Program-made: the position numbers and the translations under genes
DNA from: an uncultured Faecalibacterium sp.
GTDB lineage: Bacteria; Bacillota; Clostridia; Oscillospirales; Ruminococcaceae
Reading direction: 5' to 3'
NCBI GenBank assembly: GCA_934525845.1
Contig: CAKSZS010000019.1
Span: 1-40,896 of the forward strand
DNA: 40,896 nt
The notes under the pieces: model-generated
Database searches by the model: none
Told to the model about the DNA's origin: nothing
What the model saw: the letters and a program-made list of their open reading frames with translations, nothing else
Shown here: piece by piece, positions 38,184-40,896 of the stretch
Position numbering within the stretch: the stretch's first letter is position 1
How the letters are laid out: each line of letters begins with the position of its first letter

Positions 38184-39260
38184 ATGAGCAAGTGCACAAG
38201 CGCGGTCAAGTGGGAACCAAAGCGGGGACGCTGGTACACCACTGCCCAGAAAGACGGAGAACGCAAGTTCTTCTATTCCAGCCTGCCGGGCCGCAAAGGG
38301 CAGGCCGAAGTAAAGGCAAAAGCGGATGCGTGGTTGGAAACCGGTGTCAACCCCAGTGGAGAACGGATAGAAAAACTCTATGCGGAATGGTATGCCACGC
38401 TGGAACAGACAACCGGCACCGGGAATTGTAGGAACGTAGAAAGCCGCTGGCGCACCCGCATACTCCCCGCGATCGGCAGGAAGAAGATCACCAGCTTAAC
38501 GGAACAGGACTTGCAAAACGTGGTCAACAAGGCATTTGCGGACGGTCTGAGCAAAAAGACGCTGCAATCCCTCTGCGCCGATATGCGGGCGTTCTGCAAA
38601 TACTGCCGGGCGCGGAAACTTACCACCTTCCACCCTGAGGGACTGCACGTTCCCGCCGGGGCGCGTTTGAAGGGCAAGACGATATTACAGCCGGATGCAC
38701 TTAAAACGCTGTTCAGCGTGGATACAACCCTTTACAGGGGCAAGCGCCGCCGGGATGATTTTATCTGTGCATACCGCTTTGAAGTTCTTACGGGCCTGCG
38801 TCCGGGGGAACTGCTGGGCTTGCGCTGGGCAGATGTGCAAGGCGATACGGTCACGATCAGACGCGCCGTGAATGTACTGGGCGAGGAAACGCAGGGCAAG
38901 AACGAGAACGCGCTGCGTGCCTTTGCCCTGTCAGGCTTTGCGCGGTCAGTGCTGGAACAGCAGCGGGAAGTGACCGGGGCAGGGGAAAGCGTGTTTGACA
39001 TTGGCAGCGAGGGCTATTTTTATAAGCGCTGGCAAGTATACTGTAAATCAAACGATCTTCCGCCGGTGTCCCTATACTCGCTGCGGCACACGTTCGTGTC
39101 CATCGTGAAGAACCTGCCCGCCGGGGATGTTAAGGCACTTGTGGGCCACAGTAAGAGCATGGACACGCTGGGAGTGTATGCCCACGCTCTGAACGGCGAT
39201 GCGGAGAATACTGCACGCGCAGTGGATGCAGAGTTTATAAAGCTGCTGGGCAACAGCTGA
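38184..39260 (+). CDS. int: Tyrosine recombinase (integrase)
   Basis: 358-aa phage-type integrase. N-terminal arm-binding part (VKWEPKRGRWYTTAQKDGER), SAM-like core-binding domain (residues about 62-160), then the catalytic domain with R206 in TGLRPGELLGL, R301 in SLYSLRHTF (first His replaced by Tyr, as in many relatives), H322 in VGHSKSMDTLG and nucleophile Y332 in GVYAHA. The ATG at 38184 follows AGGAAGG. It lies 136 bases from attR, with arm-type sites in between. It should catalyse insertion into tRNA-Thr. Confidence 0.94.
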   Translation: MSKCTSAVKWEPKRGRWYTTAQKDGERKFFYSSLPGRKGQAEVKAKADAWLETGVNPSGERIEKLYAEWYATLEQTTGTGNCRNVESRWRTRILPAIGRKKITSLTEQDLQNVVNKAFADGLSKKTLQSLCADMRAFCKYCRARKLTTFHPEGLHVPAGARLKGKTILQPDALKTLFSVDTTLYRGKRRRDDFICAYRFEVLTGLRPGELLGLRWADVQGDTVTIRRAVNVLGEETQGKNENALRAFALSGFARSVLEQQREVTGAGESVFDIGSEGYFYKRWQVYCKSNDLPPVSLYSLRHTFVSIVKNLPAGDVKALVGHSKSMDTLGVYAHALNGDAENTARAVDAEFIKLLGNS

Positions 39261-39263
39261 GCG

Positions 39264-39287
39264 GACAACACTTTGGACAACACTTTA
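39264..39287 (+). repeat. Integrase arm-type sites at the right end
   Basis: GGACAACACTTT twice in tandem, just after the integrase stop, matching 31401-31424. Confidence 0.65.
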
Positions 39288-39396
39288 TTCCGTAAACCTG
39301 AAAATATGATTCACAGGGATAAACCAGAATGACGGTTTTATGTCATGTTTCCGGGCTGAAAGTACTGGATTTTTGCAGAAATGCTTCCTCTTAGAT

Positions 39397-39420
39397 GTTC
39401 AACTCCTGTCACCAGCTCCA
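39397..39420 (+). repeat. attR (copy of the tRNA-Thr 3' end)
   Basis: 24 bases identical to 31330-31353. The sequence after it contains the displaced host tRNA terminator. Confidence 0.93.
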
Positions 39421-39426
39421 CAAATG

Positions 39427-39470
39427 AACGCACAAACGATGGATTTGAATCGTTTGTGCGTTTTCTTTTT
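39427..39470 (+). terminator. Original tRNA-Thr terminator, displaced
   Basis: AACGCACAAACGAT pairs perfectly with ATCGTTTGTGCGTT, followed by TTTTCTTTTT. Seven bases past attR, it fits the terminator of the tRNA before insertion. Confidence 0.88.
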
Positions 39471-39538
39471 GCAGAAAAAGCGTCTGAAACTGCCTGTGCG
39501 GCTGCAGCAGGCGGGCAAATTTGCGAGTGGATTTCAGT

Positions 39539-39582
39539 GGATGTTTCCGGGGATTTCTGCGGATGTTTCCGGGGATTTCTGC
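39539..39582 (+). repeat. 22-base tandem repeat, two copies
   Basis: The unit starting GGATGTTTCCGGGG occurs at 39539-39560 and 39561-39582. It lies in the otherwise empty stretch between attR and the tRNA-Tyr promoter. Confidence 0.85.
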
Positions 39583-39695
39583 GGACAAAGAACAAAAACG
39601 ATGCAAGAAATGAGAAAAAGAAATGCGCGGGAATGTCTTTACAGGGAAAATTCAGAAAAGAGACCGATGCTCTCTGCAGAAATTGCAAAAAGTAG

Positions 39696-39724
39696 TTGAC
39701 AAACTACGAACGCAGTGGTAATAT
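39696..39724 (+). promoter_or_regulatory. tRNA-Tyr promoter
   Basis: Perfect TTGACA (39696-39701), 17-base spacer, extended -10 TGGTAATAT (TAATAT at 39719-39724). Confidence 0.85.
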
Positions 39725-39760
39725 ATACAAGCAGTCCGCGAGACGGCAAAGAGAATATGA

Positions 39761-39845
39761 GGGCGTGTTCCCGAGTGGCCAATGGGGACAGACTGTAAAT
39801 CTGCTGCTTTCAGCTTCGGTGGTTCGAATCCACCCGCGCCCACCA
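39761..39845 (+). tRNA. tRNA-Tyr (anticodon GUA), CCA encoded
   Basis: Class II tRNA with long variable arm. Acceptor GGGCGTG pairs with CGCGCCC, discriminator A, CCA at 39843-39845. The loop CTGTAAA holds GTA at 39795-39797. T-arm GGTTCGAATCC. The top pair of the anticodon stem is mismatched (A-C). Confidence 0.95.
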
Positions 39846-39852
39846 AGAAATA

Positions 39853-39890
39853 ACACCTAGAGACGTAAGTTTCTGGGTGCTTTTCTTTTG
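39853..39890 (+). terminator. tRNA-Tyr terminator
   Basis: CACCTAGAGAC pairs with GTTTCTGGGTG (mismatches allowed) around GTAA, then TTTTCTTTT. Confidence 0.75.
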
Positions 39891-39928
39891 AGAAAACCCA
39901 CATTGTAACCCACTTTTTAAACTGCAAT

Positions 39929-39968
39929 GAAAGGCCGTTGTGCGCTTATATGCACAACGGCCTTTCAT
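39929..39968. terminator. Strong hairpin between tRNA-Tyr and the Spo0A-like fragment
   Basis: GAAAGGCCGTTGTGC (39929-39943) pairs perfectly with GCACAACGGCCTTTC (39952-39966). The T-run is mediocre on either strand. Confidence 0.7.
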
Positions 39969-39969
39969 T

Positions 39970-40206
39970 TTACCCTCTCACCACGGCATTGTACACCATC
40001 TCCAAGAACTGCACCGCGCTGGGGCATCCGGTGAGCGGATAGCCCGCCAGCTGCTGCACACGTTCCGGGTTGACCGCCCACGCGGTCTTGGCCGCACGGC
40101 GAACCATACTCTGGATGGCCGTCCACTCACAGCCGTACTGCTCAGCCAGCGGTTCGTAAAGCTCCTTCTGCACCGCTTCCAGCCGGTCTTCCTGTGCCGC
40201 GATGGG
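39970..40206 (-). pseudogene. Fragment of a Spo0A C-terminal-like domain
   Basis: An open stretch of 78 codons with an in-frame stop at 40207-40209 on its 5' side. The sequence LYEPLAEQYGCEWTAIQSMV, RRAAKTAWAVNPERVQQLAG and AVQFLEMVYNAVVRG follows the end of the Spo0A effector domain (LYPDIAKKF ... VERAIRHAIEVAW ... NSEFI). The front of the domain is missing: only about 17 residues precede LYEPL. A GTG at 40173 could start a 67-aa peptide but has little support. It breaks where the next fragment begins. Confidence 0.6.
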
Positions 40207-40610
40207 TCACCGCGCCGGAGAGCGAGGCGGGCGTTCTGAACGTGACACTGGGCACGGAGGAGCTGGCTTCGGAAGATTACGTCAAGCCGCGCGGCATGGG
40301 CGCCGGCTGGGAGGTCAAGCCCACCGCCCTGACCATTGCAGAGGGCGAGAGCAGCTTCACCTTCAAGATCGGCGGACACGATTTCTTCAAGACCACGGCT
40401 ACGCTGGCCGATACCCCGGACGAGGGTGCCGCTTATACCTATCTGCTGGCCAAGGGCGACCCCAACGCACCGTTTGATGTGGATATGCGCCTGCAGCTGA
40501 TGAGTGATGGCACCGCAGAGCTGACTGTGGAAGCGGCCGGCCCGATCACGGCGGCACACAAGTACGGCACCTGGTCCAACAATGGCGGTACCATTGAGGT
40601 CGAGTGGTAA
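40194..40610 (+). pseudogene. 3' part of an unrecognised gene
   Basis: About 138 codons open to a normal stop with good codon use, but no ribosome-binding site or credible start; a GTG at 40194 merely opens the frame. The product looks like the end of a beta-rich extracytoplasmic or carbohydrate-related domain (EASPESEAG-like turn, then VKPTALTIAEGESSFTFKIG and ending KYGTWSNNGGTIEVEW). It begins where the Spo0A-like fragment breaks, so both lost their 5' ends at about 40200. No family is recognised. Confidence 0.5.
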
Positions 40611-40646
40611 TTGGAACCGTAATTCCAATTTCTCCCCCATAGAACT

Positions 40647-40683
40647 GGGTGCGGCTGTCCTCCATGCAGCCGCACCCCTTTTG
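40647..40683 (+). terminator. Terminator after the gene fragment
   Basis: GGGTGCGGCTG (40647-40657) pairs with CAGCCGCACCC (40667-40677), then TTTT. A smaller hairpin AATTGGAA/TTCCAATT precedes at 40610-40630. Confidence 0.85.
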
Positions 40684-40744
40684 GAAACAGGATCACGCGT
40701 CTCTCCTTCGGCGTGGTCCTGCTTCCAAAGGCGATCCCGTTTCC
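40680..40744 (+). promoter_or_regulatory. Leader with two exclusive hairpins before the GH3 gene
   Basis: TTTGGAAACAGGATCACGC (40680-40698) can pair with GCGTGGTCCTGCTTCCAAA (40711-40729). The segment GGAAACAGGATC within it can instead pair with GATCCCGTTTCC (40733-40744), which ends just before the ribosome-binding site. Confidence 0.5.
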
Positions 40745-40762
40745 ATTGAAAGGAGCTTTCCC

Positions 40763-40896
40763 GTGAAACATCAGGACATCATTTCCAAACTGACGATCGA
40801 GCAGAAATGCGCGCTGCTATCCGGCAAAAACACCTGGCAGACCCAGGCGTACCCCCGGCAGGGGGTGCCCGCCATCTGGCTGTCCGATGGCCCCAA
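40763..40896 (+). CDS. Glycoside hydrolase family 3 beta-glucosidase (5' part)
   Basis: The gene runs off the window; 44 residues are visible. KLTIEQKCALLSGKNTWQTQ and QGVPAIWLSDGP match the N-terminus of GH3 enzymes (LSGKxxW then GIPxxxLSDGP). It starts with GTG at 40763, with AAGGAG seven bases before. No signal peptide is seen, so a cytosolic enzyme acting on imported oligosaccharides is likely. The catalytic residues lie outside the window. Confidence 0.88.
   Translation, partial: MKHQDIISKLTIEQKCALLSGKNTWQTQAYPRQGVPAIWLSDGP

Larger units (their letters stand above)
31330..39420. mobile_element. 8.07-kb integrated phage satellite-like element in tRNA-Thr
   Basis: Bounded by a 24-base exact direct repeat of the tRNA-Thr 3' end (31330-31353 and 39397-39420). 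Contents: tyrosine integrase and double-HTH repressor on plus; Cro-like and HTH proteins, RepA-like ATPase, iteron origin, small proteins, S24-like protein, scaffold, major capsid and DUF1492-like regulator on minus. There is no terminase, portal, head-tail connector, tail or lysis gene. The arrangement matches phage-inducible chromosomal islands except that it carries capsid and scaffold. All genes look intact, both att sites are exact and the switch operators are sharp, which argues against a decayed prophage; still, a prophage deletion product is the main alternative. Confidence 0.85.

Noticed and set aside
39340..39699. Open frames between attR and tRNA-Tyr
   Set aside because: They run across attR, a terminator and the tandem repeat; no start signal.
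40439..40771. Minus-strand open frame before the GH3 gene
   Set aside because: It covers the terminator and leader hairpins and lacks a ribosome-binding site.

Overview
The window reads as a GC-rich, low-redundancy Firmicutes (Clostridia, Oscillospirales) chromosome and most resembles Faecalibacterium. The reasons are an F1 ATP synthase end, a split PurO plus AICAR-transformylase purine pathway, a one-chain PurL, Shine-Dalgarno sites before almost every gene, and many GC-rich palindromic intergenic repeats. The genus call is inference from recognition, not from a search.

Layout. 1-1313: end of the atp operon (atpD, atpC). 1505-2739: a membrane SPFH protein coupled to a small ribbon-helix-helix protein behind a consensus promoter. 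2997-3845: a response regulator with a SARP/OmpR-like output domain and an Asn at the phospho-acceptor position. 4012-5516 (minus): ApbE flavin transferase lipoprotein coupled to a DUF3783-like protein. 5766-6905 (minus): a secreted Cys-rich repeat protein whose perfect promoter carries a palindrome filling the -35/-10 spacer, next to a divergent RHH gene (7173-7394) with a G10 tract. 7533-8546 (minus): DAHP synthase behind an operator cluster. 9059-9541: YbaK-type deacylase. 9990-22683: the purine operon purE-purF-purM-purN-purO-purH-purD-purL-purB, preceded by a long structured leader ending in a terminator and interrupted by three copies of a palindromic repeat. 22801-24202: a PBECR-type nuclease-like protein, a probable structured RNA and RsuA. 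24445-31225: PucR/CdaR-type regulator, ftsE-ftsX-EnvC-like-small membrane protein-CtpA, and rsmA.

31279-31353 is tRNA-Thr(UGU). Its 3' end is repeated exactly at 39397-39420 and bounds an 8.07-kb integrated element. The element encodes a tyrosine integrase and a double-HTH repressor on the plus strand. On the minus strand it encodes a Cro-like protein, a second HTH protein, a RepA-like ATPase followed by an iteron/AT-rich origin, several small proteins, a LexA/S24-like protein, a scaffold protein, a major capsid protein and a DUF1492-like regulator. It has no terminase, portal, tail or lysis gene. The layout (int and repressor against cro-rep-ori-morphogenesis) is that of a phage satellite of the PICI kind, but it carries its own capsid and scaffold. 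This is the most interesting object in the window.

After the element come tRNA-Tyr(GUA), a junction near 40200 where two truncated genes meet 5' end to 5' end, and the start of a GH3 beta-glucosidase gene with a leader that can fold in two exclusive ways.
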